This document shows positions 25,111 through 33,358 of a DNA stretch of 38,052 nt, piece by piece. The translations under genes were made by a program, and so were the position numbers. Under the pieces are notes generated by a model that was not told the DNA's origin, ran no database searches, and worked only from the letters and a program-made list of their open reading frames with translations. Position 1 is the first letter of the stretch, and each line of letters starts with the position of its first letter. This DNA comes from PKWO01 sp036561005 (GTDB lineage Bacteria > Pseudomonadota > Gammaproteobacteria > Burkholderiales > Burkholderiaceae_D), in contig DATBQE010000026.1 in assembly GCA_036561005.1 (NCBI GenBank), positions 1-38,052 on the forward strand. The letters run 5' to 3'.

Positions 25111-25404
25111 ATGACAAATTCAAAAGCCTCAACCTTCAGCGGCACGCCGCTCAACCATTTTCCCGGCGATCCGAACATCCTGCTCGATGCACTGATCGAA
25201 AAATTAAACCTGAAAAATGACGCCGCCTTGTCGCGCCTTCTCGAAGTTGCGCCGCCCGTCATCAGCAAGCTGCGACACGGAGCATTGCCGATCGGACCGA
25301 CCATGCTGATCCGCATGCACGAAGTGAGCGAAATGAATATCCGCGAAATGCGGGCACTGATGTTGCGAGGCGGCGAGAAGGCGCAAGAGCACGCGTCGTT
25401 GTAA
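25111..25404 (+). CDS. Small HTH DNA-binding protein
   Basis: The product is 97 residues from ATG 25111, with GGAAGA 6-7 bases upstream. After a 28-residue lead, residues about 32-85 fit a Cro/CI-like helix-turn-helix: LIEKLNLKNDAALSRLLEVA followed by PPVISKLRHGALPIGPTMLI, with a final helix MNIREMRALM. Similar short proteins occur singly in Burkholderiales, with this same NDAALSR...PPVISKLRHG signature. I know of no defined target. It is monocistronic, downstream of the palindrome pair (which could be its operator), and ends in a strong hairpin. Confidence 0.75.
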   Translation: MTNSKASTFSGTPLNHFPGDPNILLDALIEKLNLKNDAALSRLLEVAPPVISKLRHGALPIGPTMLIRMHEVSEMNIREMRALMLRGGEKAQEHASL

Positions 25405-25428
25405 TAGCGCTTGACCGCACCGCATTGA

Positions 25429-25468
25429 CCGTGGCAGCACGTCGCTGCTGCCACGGTAGTTGTTTTCG
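25429..25468 (+). terminator. Hairpin after the HTH gene, probable terminator
   Basis: A perfect 11-bp stem CCGTGGCAGCA (25429-25439) / TGCTGCCACGG (25446-25456) with a six-base loop is followed by TAGTTGTTTT, an imperfect T-rich tract, 24 bases after the HTH stop codon. Confidence 0.7.
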
Positions 25469-25642
25469 GCCGATAAATTTTGGCCAGCCTTCTTATTCTC
25501 CACAGTAATTCCAGTGCCTGACAAACGGTGTCAACCGGGCCGTTACGCTGCACGTTATCATTTTGTCCAAACCCAATCGAATTATTGTTGCCCGGCAGGG
25601 GACAATTTGACCTCGCGTTTGATAACTATCATGGAGTAAATA

Positions 25643-27187
25643 TTGAAGAATCTCTTTTCAATTTCGGCTGTTTTCGGTGGTGCCGTTCTTCTCAGCGCCT
25701 GCGTTGTCGAGGCGCCGCACCCACAAAGGCCCGTGTATTACAACCCACCACCGCAACCGTATTACACACCGGCGCCCGTTATCTATGACGAACCAGAACC
25801 TCAGCCCGTGGTGAGTGTGTATATCGAGCCGCCAATCGATCAACCCCCGCCAATCCGCGTCGAATGGGCGCCGCCGCCCATGCTGGTCGAGAGCCCGCCG
25901 CCGATGCCATATGACGGCGCCATCTGGACCGGCGGCTATTGGGTGTGGGAAGGAAATTGGGTTTGGGCACACGGCCGTTGGTCTGCACCACCGCGTCGCG
26001 GCTATGTCTGGTGCAATCCGTACTATGAAAACCGCGGCGGCTCCGTCATCTTCGTCAACGGTTTCTGGGCTGCACCTGGTGTTTCATTTGTGGCGCCTTC
26101 TTTCAATGTCAATATCTCGGTTGGCATCGTTGCCGCCGGCGTCGTCAGAGGGCCACGCCCGATCGGGCCGGATGGCGTTTTTGTGCCGCCACCGCCAGGA
26201 TCGCATCGCGGCTACATCGTACCGGCGCCGATCGGCACGTCGCCAGCCGTCGTAACCAGCGCACCACCGGTCATCAATGAAGGCATGCGCATCACAGTCA
26301 ACAACAATTCGCGCGTGACCAACAACATCACAAACGTGACAAATATTACCAATGTCACGATCGTCGCGCCGGCCAGCGCAACGGCCAACGGACAGGCGCT
26401 CAATTCCAGCGTACCCGCACAGTCGCACCTTGCTGCGGGAATGCGTCCGGTAGTCAAGGCCATGGCTCCCGAACCGGCAACGGCTCAAGCGATACCCGCC
26501 TATGTCCCGGGACGTGCTCCGGCAAATTTGCCGCCGCCACAAGTCGTCCACGCGGAAGTCCCGGCAGCTTTGTCGCGTCCGCAAGCACGGCCGGCCGCAC
26601 AACCACCGATGGCCACACAGCCAGCACCACAGCCTCCTGCACAACCTGGGCCGCAGCCGGGGAATCGTCCCGTGCCACAGCCGCAAACCGTAACGCCGGC
26701 GCAACCCGATCATCATGAGCCCCCGTTGCAGCAGCAACGTCCGCAACAAGGCCAGCCGGTTCAACCTTTCCAGCAACAGGCTGAACCAAGGCCAACGCCG
26801 TCGTTCCAGCCTGCCGCCCCATCGCAGCCGGACCATCGCGAGTTTCAGCCGCCTGGGCAGCGCGCTCCGCAAGCGCAGCCCCAGACTGAACCAAGGCCCA
26901 TGCCGTCGTTCCAACCTGCCGGCCCTTCGCAGCAGGACCATCGCGAGTTTCAGCCGCCTGGGCAGCACGCTCCACAAGCACAGCCTCAGGCTGAACCAAG
27001 GCCCATGCCCGTCAATCCACCGCCTGTGCCAAAGGCCCCCGCTCCGGCCATGCAAAATCAACAGCCGTATCGCCCCGAGGGAAACAGGGTGGAGCGACCC
27101 GAGCAAAAGCAGGAGCAGCATCAGGAGAAAAAGCAGGACGTGAAAAAAGACGGCAAGCAGGACAAGGAAAAACGCGACCACGAATAG
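25643..27187 (+). CDS. WXXGXW-repeat lipoprotein with long Pro/Gln-rich tail
   Basis: The product is 514 residues if translation begins at TTG 25643. GGAG (25632-25635) sits 7 bases before it, and the only nearby ATG (25631) meets a stop after one codon. The signal peptide MKNLFSISAVFGGAVLLSAC ends in a lipobox (LSAC, Cys20). After a Pro/Tyr stretch, residues about 95-150 carry the WXXGXW-type motif (WTGGYWVWEGNWVWAHGRW, then YVWCNPYY and NGFWAAPG). The region 220-250 is rich in NNNITNVTNITN. From about 280 to the end the protein is disordered, Pro/Gln-rich, with 35-residue tandem repeats, and finishes in a very charged Lys/Glu/Asp tail. It is probably anchored to the outer membrane or facing the periplasm. 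Function unknown. Confidence 0.83.
   Translation: MKNLFSISAVFGGAVLLSACVVEAPHPQRPVYYNPPPQPYYTPAPVIYDEPEPQPVVSVYIEPPIDQPPPIRVEWAPPPMLVESPPPMPYDGAIWTGGYWVWEGNWVWAHGRWSAPPRRGYVWCNPYYENRGGSVIFVNGFWAAPGVSFVAPSFNVNISVGIVAAGVVRGPRPIGPDGVFVPPPPGSHRGYIVPAPIGTSPAVVTSAPPVINEGMRITVNNNSRVTNNITNVTNITNVTIVAPASATANGQALNSSVPAQSHLAAGMRPVVKAMAPEPATAQAIPAYVPGRAPANLPPPQVVHAEVPAALSRPQARPAAQPPMATQPAPQPPAQPGPQPGNRPVPQPQTVTPAQPDHHEPPLQQQRPQQGQPVQPFQQQAEPRPTPSFQPAAPSQPDHREFQPPGQRAPQAQPQTEPRPMPSFQPAGPSQQDHREFQPPGQHAPQAQPQAEPRPMPVNPPPVPKAPAPAMQNQQPYRPEGNRVERPEQKQEQHQEKKQDVKKDGKQDKEKRDHE
26777..27009 (+). repeat. 105-bp tandem repeat in the lipoprotein gene
   Basis: Two full copies (starting 26777 and 26882) and the beginning of a third (26987) with period 105 bases, or 35 codons. 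Each copy opens with a CAGRCTGAACCAAGGCC-type block and encodes EPRPxPSFQPA...HREFQPPGQ. Copies differ at scattered positions, so the duplication is not recent. Confidence 0.85.
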
Positions 27188-27213
27188 CTTGAGCGTTTAG
27201 TGTCGCGAAAATG

Positions 27214-27244
27214 AAAACAGGCCCGGATCACCCGGGCCTGTTTT
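27214..27244. terminator. Bidirectional Rho-independent terminator
   Basis: A perfect 13-bp stem AAAACAGGCCCGG (27214-27226) / CCGGGCCTGTTTT (27232-27244) with loop ATCAC lies between the convergent lipoprotein and chitinase genes. The A and T ends provide a U tract in both directions. Confidence 0.9.
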
Positions 27245-27260
27245 CTACATACTGAAACGA

Positions 27261-28568
27261 TCAATATCCAAGGTCGTTCAAAAACGCATTGGTATAACCA
27301 AGGGTTCCCGCCTTGCCGTAATTATTGCAAACGTCCGACGAATTGTTGTCCGATTTGGCCGGCGCGCAATCGCGGTCGCGTTCAAATGACCAGAAATGAA
27401 TGCCGGCGAGTTTATTTGCCAGCGCGAAGCTGGATACTGAGGCGGCATCGGCGATGGTGAAGGTTTCATCGATACTGTCGTTACCGCCGATCATGGGCGT
27501 CAATTCAATCTGGCTATATGGCACGCCCCAATAATTGTGCAGGCTCTTCGCTGCAGCGATGGATGACTGCCCCATCTCGCATTTGCTGCCGCTTAATGTG
27601 CACAATGACGAATCTTCCTGGCCCGAGTTTGCAAAGTCCATCACCATCAGGTTGATCGTGTAGTTCTTCAAGCCGTATTTTTTTATTGCATTCATCACCA
27701 TCACGCCGTAGGAACCAAGGCTTTGCGCCTCGTTTCCGCCGTCGGTCGCCACGGTAAAGCTGAAGCGCAGATTCGGGTAGGTTTTCTCGGCCGTCACGAC
27801 GCGTTCGACGAGGTTTTCCACGTCGCTCTGGCTTTGTGTATTTTCAATGTCGAAGTCGACACCGAGCATGTTGGCGCTGTAGTAAGTCTTGATGAATTTC
27901 GTGAAATTCGCGTCGGAGGCGCAAGTAAAATTGGCACCTGCTCCGCCGGTGGACACCATATATTTCTTGCCCGCACTGACGAAACTCTGCACGTTGGCGC
28001 TCGCGAACGACGAAGCCGAAACCCCATTCCAGTTTTCGCTGCCGCAGCTGCCGGTGGCAAATGCCCAGGTAATGGCTTGCAGCTTGCCTGGCATCGCCTT
28101 GAGCAGGGTTTCCGACGTTCCTGTCACGGCGGTGTTCAATTGCGCGCCATTGTAGTCGCCGGAATAAAAGTACGGGCTATAGATCAATCCACTCGGGGTC
28201 GGGGTCGGGGTAGGAGTGGGGGTAGGAGTCGGCGTGGGTGTCGGCGTCGGGGTCGGCGTGGAACAGGTGTAAGGGCTCCAGTACCAGGTGGAGATGGTTG
28301 GGTCGATACCGGCGGTCGTCGCATTGGTGGCAATGTAGTACTTGCCGTTGTCGATCACGATCGTTCCCTTTTTGTAAGCATTGTTGTTCGACCATGTGAC
28401 GGCGCCACAACCCGCTGCCGCTTTCATGCGTGGCGTCGGCGTCATCTTCTGACTTGCATTGAGCGATTCCTGGCTGTCGGCACTGCCGCCGCCGCAAGCT
28501 GCAAGCAAACTCCCGACTAAGCCGACTGCTACCCCTGCACCTAACCTTGCTCCTAATTTCGTGTTCAA
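27261..28568 (-). CDS. Lipoprotein chitinase, GH18 catalytic domain with chitin-binding module
   Basis: The product is 435 residues from TTG 28568. GAGGAG lies 6-7 bases upstream, and the product then begins with an ideal lipoprotein signal (MNTKLGARLGAGVAVGLVGSLLAAC, Cys25). An ATG at 28598 in frame would add ten charged residues ahead of it. Residues about 55-102 form a CBM5/12-type chitin-binding module (TWSNNNAYKKGTIVIDNGKYYIA...WYWSPY). A (Thr-Pro) linker follows, then a GH18 barrel (about 128-435) with the catalytic DxDxE motif in GVDFDIEN (Glu242 as acid), STGGAGANF, and a C-terminal IHFWSFERDRDC. The enzyme hydrolyses chitin, presumably on the cell surface. It is monocistronic, sharing the terminator with the lipoprotein gene. 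Confidence 0.92.
   Translation of the reverse strand: MNTKLGARLGAGVAVGLVGSLLAACGGGSADSQESLNASQKMTPTPRMKAAAGCGAVTWSNNNAYKKGTIVIDNGKYYIATNATTAGIDPTISTWYWSPYTCSTPTPTPTPTPTPTPTPTPTPTPSGLIYSPYFYSGDYNGAQLNTAVTGTSETLLKAMPGKLQAITWAFATGSCGSENWNGVSASSFASANVQSFVSAGKKYMVSTGGAGANFTCASDANFTKFIKTYYSANMLGVDFDIENTQSQSDVENLVERVVTAEKTYPNLRFSFTVATDGGNEAQSLGSYGVMVMNAIKKYGLKNYTINLMVMDFANSGQEDSSLCTLSGSKCEMGQSSIAAAKSLHNYWGVPYSQIELTPMIGGNDSIDETFTIADAASVSSFALANKLAGIHFWSFERDRDCAPAKSDNNSSDVCNNYGKAGTLGYTNAFLNDLGY
28192..28260 (-). repeat. Hexanucleotide repeat encoding the Thr-Pro linker
   Basis: About eleven tandem six-base units of the type GGNGTN (plus strand) encode alternating Pro-Thr. Slippage by whole units keeps the frame, so only linker length would vary. 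Confidence 0.8.
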
Positions 28569-29353
28569 TTTTCTCTCCTCTTTTGTGGTTTGAAACATGT
28601 CTACGCCAACTACTTCCTCCCGGTTGATCGTGGCCAATCTGTTTCTCAGGCGACGATTGCCGTAGGAAAAAGTATGCCACCCGAAGCTGACGGAGAATAC
28701 GAAATTGCCTTAAGGTTTGATTAAGAAAAAAGCGAAATTTGGCGCTGGTATCTAAGTAAATCTACCTATGCAGTTAGCGCGAAAAGGACGTAAAAGCTTG
28801 ATATTGCAGGGTTTGGTGTTCCCTACCACTTTTTCGAGCAGGTTTTCGAACTACATGCAGCTCAACTCTCAGGCCGCATAGGGTCTTGCAATTTCTTCGT
28901 CATGGCAGACGCTTGTTTTTTCCCTGCAAATCGGGTGGAGTCCATCGATACGGGCCTGCTTTTGACTGCGCCTGAGTGTCGCCTGACCCGTCGCACGCAC
29001 ATTCCGTCAACTGGTACATTTAGCAGGTAGAAACATGTATTTTTGTCAGTTACCTTGGGTTTTCGCTGCGGATGATCCCAATGAATGCGGGCCGGTATTG
29101 TGCAAAGTTTGGTTGCTACCTGTCGCATGCATGACGTCAATCGCGCGAATACTTTGTGGACGTGCGGCAACGGATTGGTTCATATCCGGCGTCGCTTTAG
29201 CGTCAACTCACGCCGTGCGTCTTAACAAAAATGTTTGGGGCCAATTCGTTGCGGTAGGACGCGCATGAATTCAATGCGCGGAATCACATCGCACTGAATT
29301 GACCGCTTACCGATACTGAAATCACTCATCCTTAACCAAAAAAGGTCACGAAT
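28569..29353. other. Gene-poor region upstream of chitinase and orphan 126-aa gene
   Basis: About 785 bases. The left end is the chitinase leader and its probable promoter (AT-rich around 28700-28760). It then holds repeat copy A (listed separately) and a dyad CGCGCAT (29260-29266) / ATGCGCG (29274-29280), about 75 bases before the 126-aa gene. Open frames on both strands (for example 28862-29170 minus and 29035-29268 plus) show no family features and are not called. Confidence 0.4.
28861..28953. repeat. Imperfect direct repeat, copy A
   Basis: About 93 bases that align with 29904-30000 over almost their whole length. Conserved blocks are CTTGCAATTTCTT, TTTTTCC, TGCAAATC and TCCATCG. On the minus strand both copies share a translated pattern (RW-PPDLQGK, then RNCK), but copy A has a stop in that frame. 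It is probably a decayed gene fragment or a non-coding dispersed element. Confidence 0.6.
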
Positions 29354-29734
29354 ATGGCAAATGTAAGACTATGGGCACTAGGGAACGCCACAAACAGCCC
29401 TGCGTCGTTCTCCAGCACGAACGGCGATAAGGGTTCTTTACCCGCTAATGCGATTACCCATACGGGCGGAAGCGATGGCGACTACATCCAGGTGCCGGAT
29501 TGCTCGGCAAGTGGGTACTTTGAGGGCCATCATATTTCAATTGGCGCAAACGACGGGAGTTGGCATGTCAGCCTGTGGGATGATGATACCAATAGCGGGC
29601 AGGTATGCTGGAGTCCCACATCGAGTTATGCTGAGGGATATAATTTCCCGGCAAGCAAAGACTCGCCAAACTGCAGTATTTTGATCAAAATTGACGCCAA
29701 TAACAATCCAATCTGCTTCTGGGCGCCATTCTGA
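29354..29734 (+). CDS. Orphan 126-aa protein of unknown function
   Basis: The product begins MANVRLWALGNATNSPASFSS and has no signal peptide or membrane segment. The composition is rich in Ser, Asn, Asp, Gly and Trp, with alternating pattern and few charged lysines, suggesting a small all-beta domain (lectin-like or beta-sandwich). Four cysteines are present (PDCSAS, QVCWSP, PNCSIL, PICFWAPF). No family is recognised. Only a weak AGG stands 10 bases before the ATG. A clear terminator 35 bases after the stop supports a real single-gene unit. It lies alone between two diverged copies of a 95-base repeat, and its composition differs from the GC-rich enzyme genes around it. Confidence 0.7.
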   Translation: MANVRLWALGNATNSPASFSSTNGDKGSLPANAITHTGGSDGDYIQVPDCSASGYFEGHHISIGANDGSWHVSLWDDDTNSGQVCWSPTSSYAEGYNFPASKDSPNCSILIKIDANNNPICFWAPF

Positions 29735-29770
29735 AAATTCTTTGATTGAGGTGCGTCAGCGCTTCAAGTA

Positions 29771-29797
29771 CGCTGGGACCTAGTCCCAGCGTTTTTC
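29771..29797 (+). terminator. Rho-independent terminator after the orphan gene
   Basis: A perfect 9-bp stem CGCTGGGAC (29771-29779) / GTCCCAGCG (29783-29791) with loop CTA is followed by TTTTT at 29792-29796. Confidence 0.85.
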
Positions 29798-30194
29798 GCA
29801 GGCCATGTCCCGCGATTTTACCCCAGCCTGATGGGGCTCTTAACGCCGTGCGCCTATCCGGATTCCGATGTGCGTATTGCATTGAAGCCAGAGCAACATA
29901 CCGCTCAGCTTTCAGGCCCCATGGATACTTGCAATTTCTTGCTCCAGGCAAATGATTGCTTTTTCCTTGCAAATCAGGTGGGATCCATCGCTGCATACGG
30001 CCACATGTCATGTAAAAAATTACAGTCGGTAAGCCGATCTTTTCCCGATATATACATTATCGAGTTGATATTTTCGCCTTTAACCCATAAAGTAACGACA
30101 CTTTAATGCCGCTAATCGTTTCATTGCGGAATCCTCCATTGCAATACCATGGCTGCATTCAAGCTTTGCCCTTGATAGGGTTGTAACTGCCGCC
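29798..30194. other. Intergenic region with repeat copy B
   Basis: About 400 bases between the terminator of the orphan gene and the GGDEF gene. It holds the second repeat copy and an AT-rich stretch (30010-30130) that probably contains the promoter of the GGDEF-PLP gene set. The minus-strand frame 29685-30011 runs across the terminator and is not called. Confidence 0.35.
29904..30000. repeat. Imperfect direct repeat, copy B
   Basis: About 97 bases homologous to 28861-28953, in the same orientation, roughly 950 bases apart and flanking the orphan gene. On the minus strand the frame is open across this copy (RWIPPDLQGK...RNCK), unlike in copy A. Confidence 0.6.
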
Positions 30195-31787
30195 ATGCGT
30201 GACAAACCGGAAAAACCGAACCAAAACCCTGCAGATATCGCGCGCGAAGCATTTCGTCAGTTGGCGACGCGCCGCATCGCGCCTACCCCGGACGCTTATC
30301 GCGACATATACAATGAAATAGCCGGCCAGCCCGACGAACGCGAACCGGACAAGACGCTCGACGCATTCGCAAGCTTCGTCTCCAGCATGTCCGGCGAAAT
30401 CAGCTACTTCGGCCAGCGCTTGCAAAAAGCGTCGCGCACAGCAGATTGGCAGGAGTACGGCAAACAATTGACGCTGTTGGTCGAGCGCTTCCTTGCCGCC
30501 CCGCCGCCGGAACCGGTCAAACCGGCAAGCCCGCCATTGCCTGCGGCTATCTCCATGCCCGCCGGCCCGATGCTGATTGACGATCAACAAACCCAGATGG
30601 TGCGGGACATGCTGTCGCGCTCGCTGAGTTTCGCCATTGCCTCGCTCCTTCAAGGCGCGCCCGATTTGGCAGAAGAATCTGAAAAACTCGGCGCTGCGGT
30701 CAAGGAAGCCAAGACCGTCCCCTTGCTCAACGATTCCGCTGCACGCTTGAAGCAGCTCTGCTTCAAGATTGAATTGCGTAGCGGAGAATTGGCTGAACAG
30801 CAGGAATTGCTGCTACGCCTCTTCAAATTATTGCTGGAAAATGTCAGCGAACTTCTGGAAAACGACACCTGGCTGAGCGGCCAGATCGCCGGCGTGCAGG
30901 CGCTGCTGGCTGGGCCGATCAGCCACAGTGCGTTGAAAGATGCCACGCGCAGCCTGAAGGAAGTCATCTATAAGCAAGGCATGTTGAAGCACAGCCTGGT
31001 CGAAGCCAAGGTCACGGTCAAGAACATGATGATCACGTTCATCGACCGTTTGAGTGCTGTTGCCGCAACAACCGGCGACTATCACGAGAAAATCGACAAG
31101 TACTCGAGCAAGATCAGCCAGGCCAAAGATATCAAGGAACTGAACAAGATCCTCGAAGACGTGATGCGCGAAACCAAGATCGCGCAAGCCGAGGCATTGC
31201 GTTCGCGCGATCAGATGATCGGCGCCCGAAATGAAGTGCAGGAAGCGGAAGCGCGCATTCATGAGCTCGAATCGAAGCTTGAGCAAATGAGCGAATTGGT
31301 ACGCGAGGATCAGTTGACCGGCAGCCTCAACCGGCGCGGGCTTGACGACGTATTCGAACGGGAACTGGCACGCGCAGACCGGCGCAAGTCGCCATTGTGT
31401 ATTGCCATGCTCGATCTGGACGACTTCAAGCGTCTCAACGACACGCATGGACATACGGCCGGTGATGAAGCGCTGATCCACCTGGTGCGCGTCATCAAGG
31501 ATACCTTGCGCACGATGGACGTGATCGCGCGATTCGGCGGCGAGGAATTCCTTATCGTGCTGCCCGACACCTCCATGGAAGACGCCATGCAAACCGTCAC
31601 GCGCGTCCAGCGCGAACTGACCAAACGCATCTTCATGCACAACAACGAACGTCTGCTCATTACATTCAGTGCCGGCGTCGCCCTTCGCGCAGGCGGCGAA
31701 GAACAAACAGCCATGATCAAGCGTGCCGACGAGGCTTTGTATCGCGCCAAGCGCGCGGGCAAAAATCGCGTCATCGCGGCAGACTGA
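30195..31787 (+). CDS. Cytosolic GGDEF diguanylate cyclase with helical N-terminus
   Basis: The product is 530 residues. There is no signal peptide or transmembrane helix. Residues 10-100 are helical (AREAFRQLATRRIAPTPDAYRDIYNEIAG), a Pro-rich linker covers 101-120, and residues 130-320 are all-alpha. A coiled coil (320-370) leads into the GGDEF domain (371-528). The active-site motif GGEEF is at 448-452, with an RxxD inhibitory site RTMD at 439-442, so it should make c-di-GMP and be product-inhibited. I do not recognise the N-terminal region as a known sensor. The PLP decarboxylase follows after 56 bases on the same strand and may be co-transcribed. Confidence 0.92.
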   Translation: MRDKPEKPNQNPADIAREAFRQLATRRIAPTPDAYRDIYNEIAGQPDEREPDKTLDAFASFVSSMSGEISYFGQRLQKASRTADWQEYGKQLTLLVERFLAAPPPEPVKPASPPLPAAISMPAGPMLIDDQQTQMVRDMLSRSLSFAIASLLQGAPDLAEESEKLGAAVKEAKTVPLLNDSAARLKQLCFKIELRSGELAEQQELLLRLFKLLLENVSELLENDTWLSGQIAGVQALLAGPISHSALKDATRSLKEVIYKQGMLKHSLVEAKVTVKNMMITFIDRLSAVAATTGDYHEKIDKYSSKISQAKDIKELNKILEDVMRETKIAQAEALRSRDQMIGARNEVQEAEARIHELESKLEQMSELVREDQLTGSLNRRGLDDVFERELARADRRKSPLCIAMLDLDDFKRLNDTHGHTAGDEALIHLVRVIKDTLRTMDVIARFGGEEFLIVLPDTSMEDAMQTVTRVQRELTKRIFMHNNERLLITFSAGVALRAGGEEQTAMIKRADEALYRAKRAGKNRVIAAD

Positions 31788-31843
31788 ATCAGGATGTTGG
31801 ATTGGGTTATCCTAGACCCATCCTCTGCCAACCAATGCTCTCT

Positions 31844-33358
31844 ATGAAATCCGACCCGCACCAGACTTCAGCGGAATCCCTCGACCCGCAAGACTGGCAG
31901 CAATTGCGCGAACAGGGGCACCGCATGCTTGACGACATGATCGACTATCTGGCCGGCATACGTGAGCGGCCAGTATGGCAACCGATACCGCAGGCTGCGC
32001 GCAACGCCTTCCAGGCCGACTTGCCGCGCGAACCAGGATCGCTGTCGGACGCGCATCAAACCTTCATGCACGACATCCTGCCTTATGCGGTCGGCAACAG
32101 CCATCCCGGCTTCATGGGCTGGGTCCACGGCGGCGGCAATCCGGTCGGCATGTTGGCCGACATGCTGGCGGCCGGACTCAATGCCAATCTCGGTGGGCGT
32201 AATCAGATTCCGGTCGATGTGGAGCGGCAGGTGGTGCAGTGGGTGCGCACGATCCTCGGATTTCCCGACCAAGCCAGCGGCCTGTTTGTCACGGGAACAT
32301 CAATGGCGAACCTGATCGCCCTCTGGGTAGCGCGAACCGGCGCGCTTGGCGCCGAGGTAAGAGCCGAAGGCGTCGCAGCCCGGGGCAGCAATCTGGTCGC
32401 CTATACTTCGGCCGGCGCGCATGGTTGTATTGCGCAAGCCATGGACCTGGCGGGACTAGGCACGGCCGCGCTGCGCGTGATACCCGTGAACGCGGCATTT
32501 GAAATCGACCTGGCGTTGCTCGAACAAGCGATTGCCGGGGATAAGGCCGCCGGCCTGCGGCCCTTTTTTGTCGCGGCGACAGCCGGGTCGGTCGATGTCG
32601 GTGCGATCGATAGACTCGATGCGATTGCCGATCTGGCCAAACGCGAGCAGTTCTGGTTCCATGTCGATGCCGCCTATGGGGCACTCGGTGTGTTGTCCCC
32701 GCAAATCGCCCCGCTGTTGCGCGGCATCGAACGTGCCGATTCGGTCGCGTTCGATTTTCACAAGTGGGGCCAGGTCCCCTACGATGCTGGCTTCATACTG
32801 GTGCGCGATGGCGCATTGCACCAGTCGACGTTTGCCTCCCCTGCTTCATATTTGCGACGCGAAACGCGCGGCCTTGCCGGAGGATCTCCTTGGCCGTGCG
32901 ATTTCGGGCCGGATCTGTCGCGCGGCTTCCGCGCGCTCAAGGCGTGGTTCACCATCCAGGTATACGGCACGGAAAAACTCGGGGAAGTCATATCGCGCAC
33001 TTGCGTGCTTGCGCAATACATGAAGCAGCGCATTGATGCCAGCGAAGATCTGGAATTGCTCGCCCCGGTCAACCTTAACATCGTCTGCTTTCGGTTTCGT
33101 GGTCCGGCAGGTCTTGGTGCTGCCGAGCTTGATCGTCTCAATGCCGATCTGACCGTCGCCGTGCAGGAATCCGGCATGGCGGCGCCATCGACCACTATCA
33201 TCAACGGCAAGCTGGCAATCCGTGCTGCGATCGTCAACCATCGCACCGCAAAAACCGACGTCGACGCGCTCATCGACACCAGCCTGGCATTGGGGAAAAC
33301 CATTTTTGCCCAAAACGGGTTTGCGAATGTAGCCGCAGGCAAAGGGAGCCAGGCATGA
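31844..33358 (+). CDS. PLP-dependent group II (aromatic-amino-acid type) decarboxylase
   Basis: The product is 504 residues from ATG 31844. ATG 31835 and TTG 31802 are alternatives, and none has a strong ribosome-binding site. The fold-type I decarboxylase pattern is complete: SHPGFMGWVHGGGNPVG (residues 86-101), TGTSMANLIAL (150-160), AHGC with the ring-stacking His193, HVDAAYG (Asp275), and DFHKWGQVPYDAG, where Lys307 binds PLP. Family members decarboxylate Tyr, Trp, DOPA, His or Glu; the substrate cannot be assigned by eye. The TGA overlaps the ATG of the TPR/ATP-grasp gene (ATGA), a sign of translational coupling, so the amine product may be the substrate of that ligase. Confidence 0.9.
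   Translation: MKSDPHQTSAESLDPQDWQQLREQGHRMLDDMIDYLAGIRERPVWQPIPQAARNAFQADLPREPGSLSDAHQTFMHDILPYAVGNSHPGFMGWVHGGGNPVGMLADMLAAGLNANLGGRNQIPVDVERQVVQWVRTILGFPDQASGLFVTGTSMANLIALWVARTGALGAEVRAEGVAARGSNLVAYTSAGAHGCIAQAMDLAGLGTAALRVIPVNAAFEIDLALLEQAIAGDKAAGLRPFFVAATAGSVDVGAIDRLDAIADLAKREQFWFHVDAAYGALGVLSPQIAPLLRGIERADSVAFDFHKWGQVPYDAGFILVRDGALHQSTFASPASYLRRETRGLAGGSPWPCDFGPDLSRGFRALKAWFTIQVYGTEKLGEVISRTCVLAQYMKQRIDASEDLELLAPVNLNIVCFRFRGPAGLGAAELDRLNADLTVAVQESGMAAPSTTIINGKLAIRAAIVNHRTAKTDVDALIDTSLALGKTIFAQNGFANVAAGKGSQA

Noticed and set aside
26084..27181. 365-codon minus-strand frame opposite the WXXGXW lipoprotein
   Set aside because: Low-complexity Leu/Arg-rich shadow caused by the Pro/Gln codons of the true gene.
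28862..29170. 102-codon minus-strand frame through repeat copy A
   Set aside because: The homologous copy B reads in a different frame, so this frame is not conserved.
29035..29268. 77-codon plus-strand frame before the orphan gene
   Set aside because: No ribosome-binding site, no recognisable motif, and it overlaps the region of the dyad before the 126-aa gene.
29685..30011. 108-codon minus-strand frame through repeat copy B
   Set aside because: It crosses the terminator and the end of the 126-aa gene, and copy A has a stop in the corresponding frame. Kept only as evidence of a decayed coding origin.
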